A stretch of DNA of 64,000 nucleotides from Paraktedonobacter carboxidivorans (GCA_041156125.1 JBEVTI010000006.1:62001-126000); one strand, 5' to 3'. Counted from the stretch's first letter, positions 7,754 to 16,628 are shown. Program-made: numbers and translations. Notes: generated from the letters alone by a model not told the origin.

Positions 7754-9661
7754 CTATGGTTGCAGGAAATTGTTAGCCACACAGAAATCATTGGCGGGTG
7801 CTGCTGGCATTTGCACGCTGGGCATCACATCCTTAAAGATGGCCGCGTAGATGTCGCGCAGCATCGGACCGTTGGCATACGCGCCTTCGCCGCCATTCTC
7901 CTTCATCGCCGTGATCGTGATAGGAGGGATGCTGTTTGACTGATAGGTATAAGGCGCGGCAGTAATAAACCAGGAGTCACCAGGGATCACGGTGGGAGAA
8001 TTTCCCTGAGGCACCTGGGCTGTACCAGTTTTGCCGATCACCGCCCACGGTGTGTAGGGATAGCTCAACTGCACAGCTGAGAGCGAGCCAGAGCCGCAGG
8101 CTGTCACGCCATACATAGCATCACGCACCTGTTGAGCTGTGCTAGTCGAAATGACCTGGTTTAGCAGTTGTGGTGAAAACTCTTTCAGAGTAGATTTCGT
8201 CTCAGGATCGACGATTTTCAGAACAGCCATCGGGCGCATCAATTTGCCGTCAGCGGCCACAGCGTTATTGATCAAAGCCATTTGCAGTGGCGTGACAAAA
8301 TCTACTCCCTGGCCAAACGAGTCTGAGGCCAGATCGCGCATATCTAAGGTAGGTGTTTGCGTAGGCGCGGTATAAGAGCAGAGATTGCTTTGCGGCAATC
8401 GGGTCACGGTGCTGACTTTTACAGGTATATCGAATGGAATATTTTGACCTACATAGAGCTTCTGATTGTATTGCAGCCAATTCGTGACCCCCACCTTAAT
8501 ACCAACCTCGGCGAAGATGATATTGTCCGAGTGCGAGAAGCCATAGGCCATGCTTACCGGGAAGGTATGAGTATAACCCAGAATATTTGAGATCGAAGCT
8601 GGAAACATCTGGGTATCATTGCCTGAGCCAATTGTGATTGGTCCCTCGGCCTGCAAATGCTCTGGATAGGGATGATCTTTTGGATCGTTGTAGAAGACTT
8701 GATCGGTTAGACCGAGAGCACCCGAATCTAGCGCCGCCATCAGTGTGAGTGTTTTATAGGTTGAACCGGGCGGATAGCAATCTTGTGTGGGACGGAAGAT
8801 TAACGGCTGTTCGGGATCGCTATTTAAGTAGCGCAGATAGAGCAGATTACAGTTTTGCGCTGTTCCGCAGTCAGAGCCAACGCTGCAATCGCTGAATTGA
8901 TCACAGTCAGGTCCAAGTTTGGCAATCAGCGCGGCTTTCTGAGCATCCAGAGCCGCATTAAACTGATTGGCAGAACAGGGAGCATTGCATCCAATGACTT
9001 TATCATAGCCTTTGGCTAGCATATTTGTGCGCAATTGACTCAGCGTGCAGTGGACAACACAATTTGCGTCGTAGCGCGGCTCACTGAGAATGCCTAGAGT
9101 AGCCCCTGAGCTTGGGTCTGAGACGATGATGGAACCGCGATCGGTTTTATAAGTATAATAATTGTCGATGCGAGCCTCGGTCGGGAAGTTCTTGACAAGG
9201 ATTTGCTCGATGCGCCAATCAATGGTCAGATAGATATCATCGCCATGTGGAGGCACATGTAGGATCTTATTGACCGAATTATCCAGGCCGGTCAGACCGT
9301 TTTGACCATTTAAGTAATCATTATATTGCTTCTCGATACCAGTACTTGTAAGGTTTGGACTGATATAGTATCCAATCAGGCCCTCAAGACCCTGGGCTGC
9401 GGACGTATAAATGCGCTGATAGCCGCATAAGCCTGGCAGTGTACTGGGAATTGAGTAAGCTAATCTCACACCATTGCGATCGTAGATGGTGCCACGTACA
9501 GGAGCATTATCGCTTGTACATTGACGGGTATAGGTCAGATGCGAGTTGGAGACCACCTGCTGGGCGACAACCACTTGCCAGTAGACCAGCCCCGCGCTTA
9601 AAGCGACAAACAATATTAAAAAAACGTTAGTCAGCCGGCGTATGCTTCCACTGATATTCAC
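7754..9661 (-). CDS. Class B penicillin-binding protein (transpeptidase) with Cys-rich insert
   Basis: The 635-residue product has one N-terminal membrane segment (about 12-33), a dimerisation-type stretch with RGTIYDRNGVRLA (about 56-68), and a transpeptidase domain. The active-site boxes are clear: S300-TYK, S378-DN and K544-TG. It should cross-link peptidoglycan outside the membrane, in the PbpA/FtsI class. GTG 9661 is the start, with GAGG eight bases before it. Residues 201-271 carry eight Cys (201, 205, 225, 229, 253, 259, 265, 271) in a segment absent from ordinary class-B PBPs. Further Cys occur at 48, 79, 295, 428, 522 and near the C-terminus. Disulfides are likely. Confidence 0.92.
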   Translation of the reverse strand: MNISGSIRRLTNVFLILFVALSAGLVYWQVVVAQQVVSNSHLTYTRQCTSDNAPVRGTIYDRNGVRLAYSIPSTLPGLCGYQRIYTSAAQGLEGLIGYYISPNLTSTGIEKQYNDYLNGQNGLTGLDNSVNKILHVPPHGDDIYLTIDWRIEQILVKNFPTEARIDNYYTYKTDRGSIIVSDPSSGATLGILSEPRYDANCVVHCTLSQLRTNMLAKGYDKVIGCNAPCSANQFNAALDAQKAALIAKLGPDCDQFSDCSVGSDCGTAQNCNLLYLRYLNSDPEQPLIFRPTQDCYPPGSTYKTLTLMAALDSGALGLTDQVFYNDPKDHPYPEHLQAEGPITIGSGNDTQMFPASISNILGYTHTFPVSMAYGFSHSDNIIFAEVGIKVGVTNWLQYNQKLYVGQNIPFDIPVKVSTVTRLPQSNLCSYTAPTQTPTLDMRDLASDSFGQGVDFVTPLQMALINNAVAADGKLMRPMAVLKIVDPETKSTLKEFSPQLLNQVISTSTAQQVRDAMYGVTACGSGSLSAVQLSYPYTPWAVIGKTGTAQVPQGNSPTVIPGDSWFITAAPYTYQSNSIPPITITAMKENGGEGAYANGPMLRDIYAAIFKDVMPSVQMPAAPANDFCVANNFLQP

Positions 9662-9790
9662 GATATAACCTCTACTCTGCTCACATGTCTTGCTTTATCT
9701 GGGCCAAGTGTATCAAACTTGACAACGATTCACAAGCGGTCGAAATAACAGGAGGAGAGTAAGTTCTCTCACAATAATCAGCAGTTGTAC

Positions 9791-9905
9791 TTATGAGTCA
9801 TCATGCCTGCTTTTGCAAAAGCAGGCATGATGACTCATAACAAAAGGTGTGGGTAGTGGACGCGCTCGTGCTGCTGAGAAAAAATCTGGGATACCTCATA
9901 AGCAA
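9791..9905. repeat. Dispersed palindromic element (copy 2) beginning with a perfect 50-base palindrome
   Basis: Positions 9791-9815 and 9816-9840 are exact reverse complements, so the 50 bases form one uninterrupted palindrome starting TTATGAGTCATC. The following 60 bases (CAAAAGG, then CGCGCTCGTGCTGCT, then GGGATACCTCATAAG) match the right arm of the copy at 38349-38602 almost base for base. Nothing coding was recognised. The stretch 9662-10313 otherwise holds only the direct repeat at 10141-10174 and the promoter at 10218-10245. Confidence 0.7.
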
Positions 9906-10140
9906 GCGTTTTCTCTTTAACTCTGCTAAGCACTGAAACTAGCTACTATGAATTATACCATGGAATTGTAAAAAATCGCTGAAGTCCCCCAAATTGCCTA
10001 TCTGCTGCTTGTGAAGTGAGAATGAGATCTGATACCAGCCAGTGTCTGTTCTCAACTCCAAGGTATATGAGTCATGAATCCAAGATAACTCATAGAAGAA
10101 CTATCATGCTTGATTTTTCCAGGAAATCTTTCTTTTTAGT

Positions 10141-10174
10141 AGTGATCCATAAAACTAAGTAGCGATCCGTAAAA
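10141..10174 (+). promoter_or_regulatory. 14-base direct repeat, 20-base period: candidate operator
   Basis: AGTGATCCATAAAA (10141-10154) and AGCGATCCGTAAAA (10161-10174) are direct repeats with two differences, set two helical turns apart and 44 bases upstream of the -35 box at 10218. The position and phasing suit an activator or repressor site for the XRE-TPR gene. Confidence 0.4.
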
Positions 10175-10217
10175 AAATCCAAACAAAGAAAATAGCCTCC
10201 CTGTATGTCTTTTTATA

Positions 10218-10245
10218 TTGACATTAGAATATAGATTATTATACT
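10218..10245 (+). promoter_or_regulatory. Promoter of the first XRE-TPR gene
   Basis: TTGACA (10218-10223) and TATACT (10240-10245) are separated by 16 bases, a near-consensus vegetative promoter in AT-rich DNA 69 bases upstream of the start codon. Confidence 0.6.
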
Positions 10246-10313
10246 CTTAAAATGTATAAGTTTTTTATTTGTCGAACCCCTTTTCAGGGAGAATAGTAGC
10301 GTCGGAGGGTTTT

Positions 10314-11678
10314 ATGCCGGCAGATTCATCACATCAGATAGGACAAACTGTGGGGGCCCGCTTGCGAGCGGCTCGTTTGGCAAAGAAGTACACGCAGAAT
10401 CAACTGGCGCGCCCGGATTTTTCTGTCAGTTATATCTCAGCTATAGAGCGAGGACAGATTCAACCATCATTGCGTGCGCTGGAGATTTTAGCTCACAGGT
10501 TAGAGGTGAGCACAACCGATCTTTTGCCCGTGCATACGGCCATGATGGGTACATCGTCGGCAGAGATCGGACGGTCCGCTATAGGGAGTTCAGAAAGGGA
10601 TATGCTGGTGTTAGAGGCTCGGCTGGCTATTTATCAGAAAGAGCCAGAGCGAGCTATTGAGATTTTGCGTGGGCAGTTACCGCAGAAAGGGGAGCGGTAT
10701 CTGGAAAAAGCCAGTGAGGTGTATTATGTGCTGGGGTGGGCCTATTTGAACGCGGAGCGTTGGCAGGAGAGCGAACAACTGCTGGCGGAAACTGCCCGCC
10801 TGGCCAGAGAGTCCACTGAGCCGTTCTATCCCTGCATTCTCAGCCTGCAAAGCGTGGTATATACGGCTATGCACAATACAGAACAGGCGGAGCAAATCCA
10901 GCGTGAAAGCTTGCGCGTTCTTGCGCAGCAAGCGGAAACGGGCGAGAATGCATTTTTTCAGGCCCAGCTTCGTTCCAGCCTTGCCCAGCACTATAGCCAT
11001 TCAGGCGCGTATGAGCAAGCGCACGAGCAGTATCAAGAAGCGGTTCATCTGTTAGAGAGTCATAATTCCTGTCAACATTTGCAAGCAAACTACAGGCAAC
11101 TTTTTGCCGATTACCTTGCCAGAGAGCTGTACTCACTGGCCCAGCTCTATTGTTACAAAGAGTCCCTTGAGGATTTCCGCTGCCAACTGGTGAATAAGAG
11201 AAGTGAAATTGCATACGCTTTAGGGCATGCTTTGCTACGCACCAGGCCGGATGAAGCGCATAGCTATGTGCTCGCTATAGCGCAAGAGGCGCAGGCCGCG
11301 CAAGATCATCTCTCACTGGCTGGAGCGCATGTACAGCTTGCGTTATGGTTGAGCACGCATGGTGAACTGGACGAGGCCGAACGCCTGGTAAGTCTGGCCA
11401 TGGAACAGATTAAGCCCTTTGGGGAAACATTGATCAGCGCGGACGCGCAGTTACTTGCGGGAGAACTGGCCTACAAACGTAAGGACTTTAGCAATGGGGA
11501 TAGCTGTTTTGAGTCTGGTCTGGCCTTGTTTGAACGCGTAGGTGCCAAAGAAGATCTCAGAGAACACCTCGCTCACTATGCTCAACTGCTCGAAGAGAGA
11601 AATTGTATTCAAAAAGCGCTTGTTTATTGGAAACGCGCTTTCGCAAGCCAGCAGGAGAATCGGATGTTTCCTCTTTAG
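10314..11678 (+). CDS. XRE-family helix-turn-helix regulator with TPR sensor domain
   Basis: The 454-residue product has an XRE/Cro-type helix-turn-helix at about 13-70 (ARLRAARLAKKYTQNQLA, then SVSYISAIERGQIQPSLRALE) followed by about 350 residues of helical TPR-like repeats (for example YYVLGWAYLNAERWQESEQL). ATG 10314 is chosen because GGAGGG lies four bases before it; an in-frame TTG at 10269 has no such site. The architecture is that of TPR-sensor transcription factors, including the RRNPP peptide receptors of Firmicutes. The effector here is unknown. A close relative lies about 700 bases downstream, and a TPR protein without the DNA-binding domain is at 59630. Confidence 0.88.
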   Translation: MPADSSHQIGQTVGARLRAARLAKKYTQNQLARPDFSVSYISAIERGQIQPSLRALEILAHRLEVSTTDLLPVHTAMMGTSSAEIGRSAIGSSERDMLVLEARLAIYQKEPERAIEILRGQLPQKGERYLEKASEVYYVLGWAYLNAERWQESEQLLAETARLARESTEPFYPCILSLQSVVYTAMHNTEQAEQIQRESLRVLAQQAETGENAFFQAQLRSSLAQHYSHSGAYEQAHEQYQEAVHLLESHNSCQHLQANYRQLFADYLARELYSLAQLYCYKESLEDFRCQLVNKRSEIAYALGHALLRTRPDEAHSYVLAIAQEAQAAQDHLSLAGAHVQLALWLSTHGELDEAERLVSLAMEQIKPFGETLISADAQLLAGELAYKRKDFSNGDSCFESGLALFERVGAKEDLREHLAHYAQLLEERNCIQKALVYWKRAFASQQENRMFPL

Positions 11679-12161
11679 TTTCCTATGAAATGAAGTAAAA
11701 AAGTGTAAAATTTGCACGTGACTTTCTTCCGGGTAAAAGCACTTTTTAATGAAAGTGAGAAGGGAGCATGGCGCAAGATGTCAGTATGCGATGCGCCATC
11801 CCCTCATTTCTCTTTTACTAAAAGAGATGTAGTAAGTATCTACTAGGAAAAATTGGCTATTACATATGGAGAATGAGAAACTTTTTTTGCTTTAACTGTA
11901 ATGATATTATTAGAAACTATAACAAAATTATTCAGGGTATATATGAGGATATCATTTGTATTCTGGCTAGACGAGAATAGAGAGGAAGGTGTTTGATATT
12001 TAGGTTTTTTCTTGATCCTGGATAACTGGTTTTACAGTGCAGTTATTTAATTAGTGAATGCATATATAAACTAGAGTAGCTTGATTCTTTTGAGTCTGTA
12101 TGCGTGGGATTTTCATCTCAGTGTCTTAGGAAAGAATGCAATTCTAGTGAATATGATCATC
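11679..12161. other. AT-rich intergenic stretch with two very short ORFs and a weak hairpin
   Basis: No ordinary gene was found between the two XRE-TPR genes. Two 17-codon ORFs are open: 11768-11821 (MAQDVSMRCAIPSFLFY), whose GGGAG is too close to the ATG for a good site, and 11943-11996 (MRISFVFWLDENREEGV) with CAGGG five bases upstream. An 8-base hairpin (11768-11775 with 11792-11799) overlaps the first and may end the upstream transcript. Either ORF could be chance. Confidence 0.25.
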
Positions 12162-12190
12162 TTGCAATCCAGGCTCTTTTATATTATAAT
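12162..12190 (+). promoter_or_regulatory. Promoter of the second XRE-TPR gene
   Basis: TTGCAA (12162-12167), a 17-base spacer and TATAAT (12185-12190) form a well-spaced vegetative promoter. It would give a leader of about 170 bases before ATG 12370. Confidence 0.5.
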
Positions 12191-12369
12191 AGATATGACG
12201 CAAATTACGTTCCCTAAATATGTACTCTTCTGAAGTATAGGAAGAAAAAAGTACTCTCATTTCGCTTTGCAGTAAACTGCCTGAGACACAAGGGGTCGCT
12301 GATACGATATGTACGGCAAGGGGTATTGAGGATAGTTTATCCCCCTTATCCTCAAGAAAGGAAATCTTT

Positions 12370-13752
12370 ATGGCATTAGCAGAGACCGCTAACGTTGGAA
12401 AAACGGTAGCGACCAGGGTAGGCAAGAATATTCGCGAGGTGCGTACAAAATTGGGGTTGACGCAAGCACAGCTTGCCTCGCCCGAATTTTCCATTTCGTA
12501 TATCTCAGCAATTGAGCGTGGGAAGATTCGCCCTTCCCTCAAAGCGCTTTCGATTCTGGCCAAGCGGCTGGATGTACCTTTAACTTTTCTCTTAGAAGGT
12601 AGCCCTGAAGGAGTAAGAGAAGCGCAAGCAGTGGGGTATTCGCCTGCTGATTCTGGCCCGGACCAGAAGATCGATGTTGACTTGTTGCAGGCAAGTGTGC
12701 AGGTGCAGCAACATCTTTATAGCCAGGCCAACACTTTGTTGTCACCGATTCTGCCGGATCGGATTACCATGGAGCAAGCGTATCGTCTGTTCTTCTTGCG
12801 CGGGCAAATTCACCTGGGTTTGCAGGAGCACCAGGAAGCGGTTGTCGATCTCAGAGCTGCATTAACTCAGGGCGAAGGCTTAAACGATATTGAATACATC
12901 GAGCGATCGAGAAATCTGCTGGGTAAGGCTTATTTTCTTTTATATAACTATACGCTAGCAATGGAGAATCATCAGCGTTGTTATAATGCGATTGAAAACG
13001 GCCATATCATGGACCCGGTTTTCGCGCTTGATGTCTACAATAATCTGGCTGGAGATTATTTCCGCCATGGTGATCTTGAGAAATCTGTGGAATTCTATCA
13101 TCGTGCGCTGGCAACCCTCGACGGCTTAAATCGTGATGCTCAGAGTTTCGCGCGCAAATATATGGAAATTGGCCAGAATTACAAAGCTCTGGGCAAACTT
13201 ATAATCGCGCGTGAATATATGATGCGTAGTCTCGCCGTTTACGAAATGTGTGACGAGCAACGCCTGGAGGGTCTGTCGCATCAACGTCTTGGTAAAACCC
13301 TGGAGAAGCAGAACGACCTTGAAGGCGCTGAGCGCGAGTATCGGCTGGCGATTGATATTGAGCAGGCGCTCGACGATGCAGTAGCCTCTTCCGTTTGTCA
13401 TACCAGTCTGGCCGAATTGTTACTGAAGCAGGGCAAACTGCCTGAAGCGGAGCAAGAGGCTCAGAGTGCTCTGACCTTTGCTCGCGCGGGTGAAGACGCG
13501 CAGACGCAGGGGCAGGCCTTAATCGCCCTGGCCCAGATCCGTCACCAGACCTCCGATTTCGCGGGCGCGGACGAACTCTTCCAGCAGGCACTTGCTTTGT
13601 TGGACTCTTCGCAAGCACATGAACTGGCGGCGGGCGCCTATTTCCGCTATGCCAATCTTTTGGAACAGCGTAATGAAGTGCAGCGCAGCCTATCTGCCAT
13701 CAAAAAAGCTTACGAGCACCAGCGCCTTGGTAATCGGGGCGAAATGGAATAG
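12370..13752 (+). CDS. XRE-family helix-turn-helix regulator with TPR sensor domain (paralogue)
   Basis: The 460-residue product has an XRE helix-turn-helix at about 17-77 (NIREVRTKLGLTQAQLA, SISYISAIERGKIRPSLKAL) and then about nine TPR-like units, for example LAGDYFRHGDLEKSVEFYHRAL and LGKTLEKQNDLEGAEREYRLA. AAGGA stands seven bases before ATG 12370. The DNA-binding domain closely parallels the upstream regulator (shared SYISAIERG-I-PSL core), so the two arose by duplication and may recognise related sites. A strong terminator follows at 13765-13821, so it is probably transcribed alone. Effector and targets are unknown. Confidence 0.9.
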   Translation: MALAETANVGKTVATRVGKNIREVRTKLGLTQAQLASPEFSISYISAIERGKIRPSLKALSILAKRLDVPLTFLLEGSPEGVREAQAVGYSPADSGPDQKIDVDLLQASVQVQQHLYSQANTLLSPILPDRITMEQAYRLFFLRGQIHLGLQEHQEAVVDLRAALTQGEGLNDIEYIERSRNLLGKAYFLLYNYTLAMENHQRCYNAIENGHIMDPVFALDVYNNLAGDYFRHGDLEKSVEFYHRALATLDGLNRDAQSFARKYMEIGQNYKALGKLIIAREYMMRSLAVYEMCDEQRLEGLSHQRLGKTLEKQNDLEGAEREYRLAIDIEQALDDAVASSVCHTSLAELLLKQGKLPEAEQEAQSALTFARAGEDAQTQGQALIALAQIRHQTSDFAGADELFQQALALLDSSQAHELAAGAYFRYANLLEQRNEVQRSLSAIKKAYEHQRLGNRGEME

Positions 13753-13764
13753 CCATCATACCTG

Positions 13765-13821
13765 AAACGACCAGGCATCTCTGAACCAACCTTTTGCTGG
13801 CTCGGAGATGCCTGGTCGTTT
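13765..13821 (+). terminator. Strong hairpin terminator after second XRE-TPR gene
   Basis: The arms 13765-13781 and 13805-13821 are perfectly complementary over 17 bases around a 23-base loop, and T-rich sequence (TTTTAA) closes the 3' side. It lies 13 bases after the stop codon. Confidence 0.75.
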
Positions 13822-13945
13822 TAACGCAAAGACTTTGACACAATCTGATATCGTTTTGCTTATGATAGTCAAGAAGTAATCAACATGTTAAAATAAGGAT
13901 GGAGTGCCGCAGAGAAAAGAAATAAATGCGGAGGTTCTTTAAAGA

Positions 13946-14845
13946 ATGCCATTTTCAGCTCACGATCTCAGATATCACTTGGAAGAAAGTTATCCCGCGC
14001 TTTGTGCATATGTCCAGCATCGTGCCCAGCGCTATCTAGGGCAACTGGCATTCGACGCTTTTGAAACGGACCAGGTGGTTGGACATGTAATTGAGTACCT
14101 GGCGCGTATTCAGTTGCTCGGCGGTGGCGATCGAGCACCTAAGACCGCGTTAGATAATTTAAGCAATGCTCAATTTTACACTTTTGTAAACCGCATGATC
14201 CAGAACAAGGCTATTGACCGCCTGCGCCGACGCCGTTTGCCAATGAGTACTACTAGCGAACTGGAGGAACAGGGAAACCCGGACGATGACAATGATCCAT
14301 TGAATTCCGTTGTTGAGCCCTTCTGGGGCGATATCCCCTTTGCTAACCCTGAAGATGCCGCGCTTGAAGCTGTTTCCCAGTCACAATTGCGCTCTTTGCT
14401 TAAAAGATGCATTGAGACTCTGGGAGCAGCTCCACGCCAGCTACAGGCAATCATCCAGGAATTGGAGGAACTGGGCGCAGGCGATCTGGTTAAAGAGGTG
14501 CTGGCCGAGGTACCGCTTAATCTGGATGCCAGCGTCGTAGCTCATTTAAGCCAGCATAAGGATCACGCTCATAAAAAATTGCGCCTCTGTTTGCAGAGAA
14601 ATAGCACAAATTTGGCAGTCATGCTTGCTATACGTATAACAGAGTATGGAGCAGAATCCAGTGGGGCTGATGAGTTATCAGTTCCCTTACAGACCCTGAC
14701 ACAAAAAGATCTTTCCCTGAGGGAGGTGCAAACGGGCCTTCAACATCTCAGGCGCGCAGGCTTGTTGAACTGGCAGGGCGAAGAAGTAGTCAATCTGACG
14801 CTTGCCCAGCGGAAACTGTTGACCCGCTTCTATGAGGAAGAGTAA
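13946..14845 (+). CDS. Sigma-70-like protein (region 2-like core), putative RNA polymerase sigma factor
   Basis: The 299-residue product carries FYTFVNRMIQNKAIDRLRRR at about 77-96, which resembles sigma region 2 helices (the pattern ending NKAIDRLRR that follows the core-binding helix in ECF sigma factors). The rest is helical: an acidic spacer (DDDNDPLN, about 114-121), then a C-terminal region with LREVQTGLQHLRRAGLLNW that could be a winged-helix or region-4-like part. A normal region 4 was not recognised, so it may be a divergent sigma factor or a sigma-like DNA-binding protein. GGAGG stands 11 bases before ATG 13946. The next gene starts 22 bases after the stop codon and has an anti-sigma-like zinc motif. 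Confidence 0.6.
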   Translation: MPFSAHDLRYHLEESYPALCAYVQHRAQRYLGQLAFDAFETDQVVGHVIEYLARIQLLGGGDRAPKTALDNLSNAQFYTFVNRMIQNKAIDRLRRRRLPMSTTSELEEQGNPDDDNDPLNSVVEPFWGDIPFANPEDAALEAVSQSQLRSLLKRCIETLGAAPRQLQAIIQELEELGAGDLVKEVLAEVPLNLDASVVAHLSQHKDHAHKKLRLCLQRNSTNLAVMLAIRITEYGAESSGADELSVPLQTLTQKDLSLREVQTGLQHLRRAGLLNWQGEEVVNLTLAQRKLLTRFYEEE

Positions 14846-14867
14846 GCAGAGACTCTGGAGGATTTTT

Positions 14868-15902
14868 ATGAACGATGAATTCGTGGGTATGGCCGATCCA
14901 CAGGAACTGAATGTCCGCCTGGCAGAGTGGCTTTACCAGTTGTTAGCGAGTGCGCCAGCGCTAGTCTTTGCTGAACAGATTCAGGTAGGCGAGGATGTTA
15001 GCTTGTTAGGCACTAACTATCATGGGACGTTTTATCCAGATATACCTGACTTTGCCCTGGCACTTTTGCGAGATGATGCTGATCGCCTGACCCATTACGC
15101 GCCCCTACTTTTCCACTTGATTGGCTGTCCTACCTGTCATCGTGCGTATCTAGAAACCTATGATGCTCTGCGCGCCGCCCTGGCAGACGAGGATCGACCG
15201 ACAACCACCGCTCTCCGTCTCTCGTCCACTGCTCACCTGGCGACTACCTCACCCAAGTTGTTGGTCTTTCTCTGCCAGTTGTTGATTGGTCAGGCCAGAG
15301 CTGTGCTGAGTCAGGCCCATCGCGAGCATAATGACGAAGATGACTGGGCACGCTCGTTGCTACAACAGGCTATGCAACTCAGTCGCTATATTATGCAAGG
15401 TACACTGCGCCAGCGGGCTTTACGCGATCTGGTGAAGGTTGCCAGCCTGTATCAAACCGCGCTCACACAGCCGCCTGAGCCACTTGGCACGCTGACGTAT
15501 GCCGCTCAGGTAGGGGCTGGCAGTGGAACACGCGGTCGCACGCTCCGCCGCGCGGAGATGACCTCGCGCCCCCAGGAAGATGTGAGCATCGATCTGCGCG
15601 CGGGAAATCTGGAGGGCAGCGTCACTCAGGAAGGCGATATGTTGATCCTGCGCCTGAACGATCTTGACGCATCTTTGCGCGGAAAATTCCTGCTGATCTC
15701 AATCCCACTTGGCACTTTGCTGGAGCCTGTGCGCTGGCTGGGTGGCAATCCCTACGCTATTCGTAGCGCCGGACTGGTCGGACCCGACGGCGCGCTTATT
15801 ATGCCGCTGGGCCGTACCGATCTGTTCTTGAGCAATCCCGAAGAGCGCAACCTGCTTGAAATTTTATTTAAAAAGCTGGATGTATCTCCGCTGGATTCGT
15901 AG
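14868..15902 (+). CDS. Uncharacterised protein with anti-sigma-type H-x3-C-x2-C motif
   Basis: The 344-residue product contains LFHLIGCPTCHRAYL, giving His83-x3-Cys87-x2-Cys90, the zinc signature of ZAS anti-sigma factors. The N-terminal 110 residues are mainly helical. A middle helical part (about 140-205) is followed by a beta-rich C-terminus (DLRAGNLEGSVTQEGDMLIL and onward). No membrane segment is present, so it would act in the cytosol. ATG 14868 is chosen because CTGGAGG lies six bases upstream; the longer frame overlaps the sigma-like gene. The coupling to that gene suggests a sigma/anti-sigma pair, which is inference. Its last 35 bases overlap the 3' end of moaC on the other strand. 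Confidence 0.55.
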   Translation: MNDEFVGMADPQELNVRLAEWLYQLLASAPALVFAEQIQVGEDVSLLGTNYHGTFYPDIPDFALALLRDDADRLTHYAPLLFHLIGCPTCHRAYLETYDALRAALADEDRPTTTALRLSSTAHLATTSPKLLVFLCQLLIGQARAVLSQAHREHNDEDDWARSLLQQAMQLSRYIMQGTLRQRALRDLVKVASLYQTALTQPPEPLGTLTYAAQVGAGSGTRGRTLRRAEMTSRPQEDVSIDLRAGNLEGSVTQEGDMLILRLNDLDASLRGKFLLISIPLGTLLEPVRWLGGNPYAIRSAGLVGPDGALIMPLGRTDLFLSNPEERNLLEILFKKLDVSPLDS

Positions 15903-16419
15903 TCTCTACTGGCTGAAAATCGACAGTCCCGCTTTTTCCGCCGCTTTTGCGCGCAATATATGCTTGTTCGAGTGTAATTGTGGTATCAACCCCCTTACAC
16001 ATGTCATAAATGGTCAGGGCCGCGACTGTTGCCGCGGTCAGCGCCTCTACGTCCACGCCAGTTTTGTAGGCTGTGCGTGTGCTTGCTTCGATAAAGATCA
16101 GACCCCGCGTGCTGTCAAGCTGAAAATGTACATCGATATGCGTCAGCGGCAATGGGTGACAAAGTGGGATGAGTTGAGATGTCTGCTTGGCTGCCATAAT
16201 TGCCGCGATCTTTGCCACCTCCAGCACGCTACCCTTTGAGATTTGATTTTGTGTGATCAGACTGACCGTCTGTGGCGCCATACGCACTCTGGCTCTGGCC
16301 AGCGCTCCTCGCTCATTCTCAGGCCGCTCTGTCACATCGACCATCTGAATATTGCCACTCTCGTCAAGATGAGTCAGGTGAGCAGGTTGAATTTGCTCTT
16401 GCTCCGATTGGTTTGACAT
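15868..16419 (-). CDS. moaC: Cyclic pyranopterin monophosphate synthase MoaC
   Basis: The 183-residue product makes cyclic pyranopterin monophosphate in molybdenum cofactor synthesis, acting with MoaA. Family signatures are QMVDVTERPENERGALARA near residue 28, SQLIPLCHPLPLTHIDV with the conserved His and Cys, TGVDVEALTA, and DMCKGVDTTI with the catalytic Lys. The start is ATG 16419, with GGAGG seven bases before it. A short C-terminal tail (FQPVETTNPAEIHPAF) runs into the convergent neighbour by 35 bases. No other molybdopterin gene was seen in the window, so moaC stands alone here. Confidence 0.95.
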   Translation of the reverse strand: MSNQSEQEQIQPAHLTHLDESGNIQMVDVTERPENERGALARARVRMAPQTVSLITQNQISKGSVLEVAKIAAIMAAKQTSQLIPLCHPLPLTHIDVHFQLDSTRGLIFIEASTRTAYKTGVDVEALTAATVAALTIYDMCKGVDTTITLEQAYIARKSGGKSGTVDFQPVETTNPAEIHPAF

Positions 16420-16628
16420 AATGATTCCTCCGTGTGATTTTGGTACTTCTATCATATAATAAAGCTACAATTTGAGGCCAGAGAATCTAGCTCAACAAGA
16501 TTAGCCTCTTCACAGCCGCGCGGAACAATGTTATAAAGTACATATTGATCAATCGCTCTTATCGCTTGATTGTTTATGTACGTTCGGAAGTACGAGGCTT
16601 CTGAACCCGTTCACAGGAAGAGAGTTGC

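Noticed and set aside
10022..10165. 47-codon ORF upstream of the first XRE-TPR gene
   Set aside because: It spans the direct repeats and has only a poor ribosome site; the sequence looks like non-coding AT-rich DNA.
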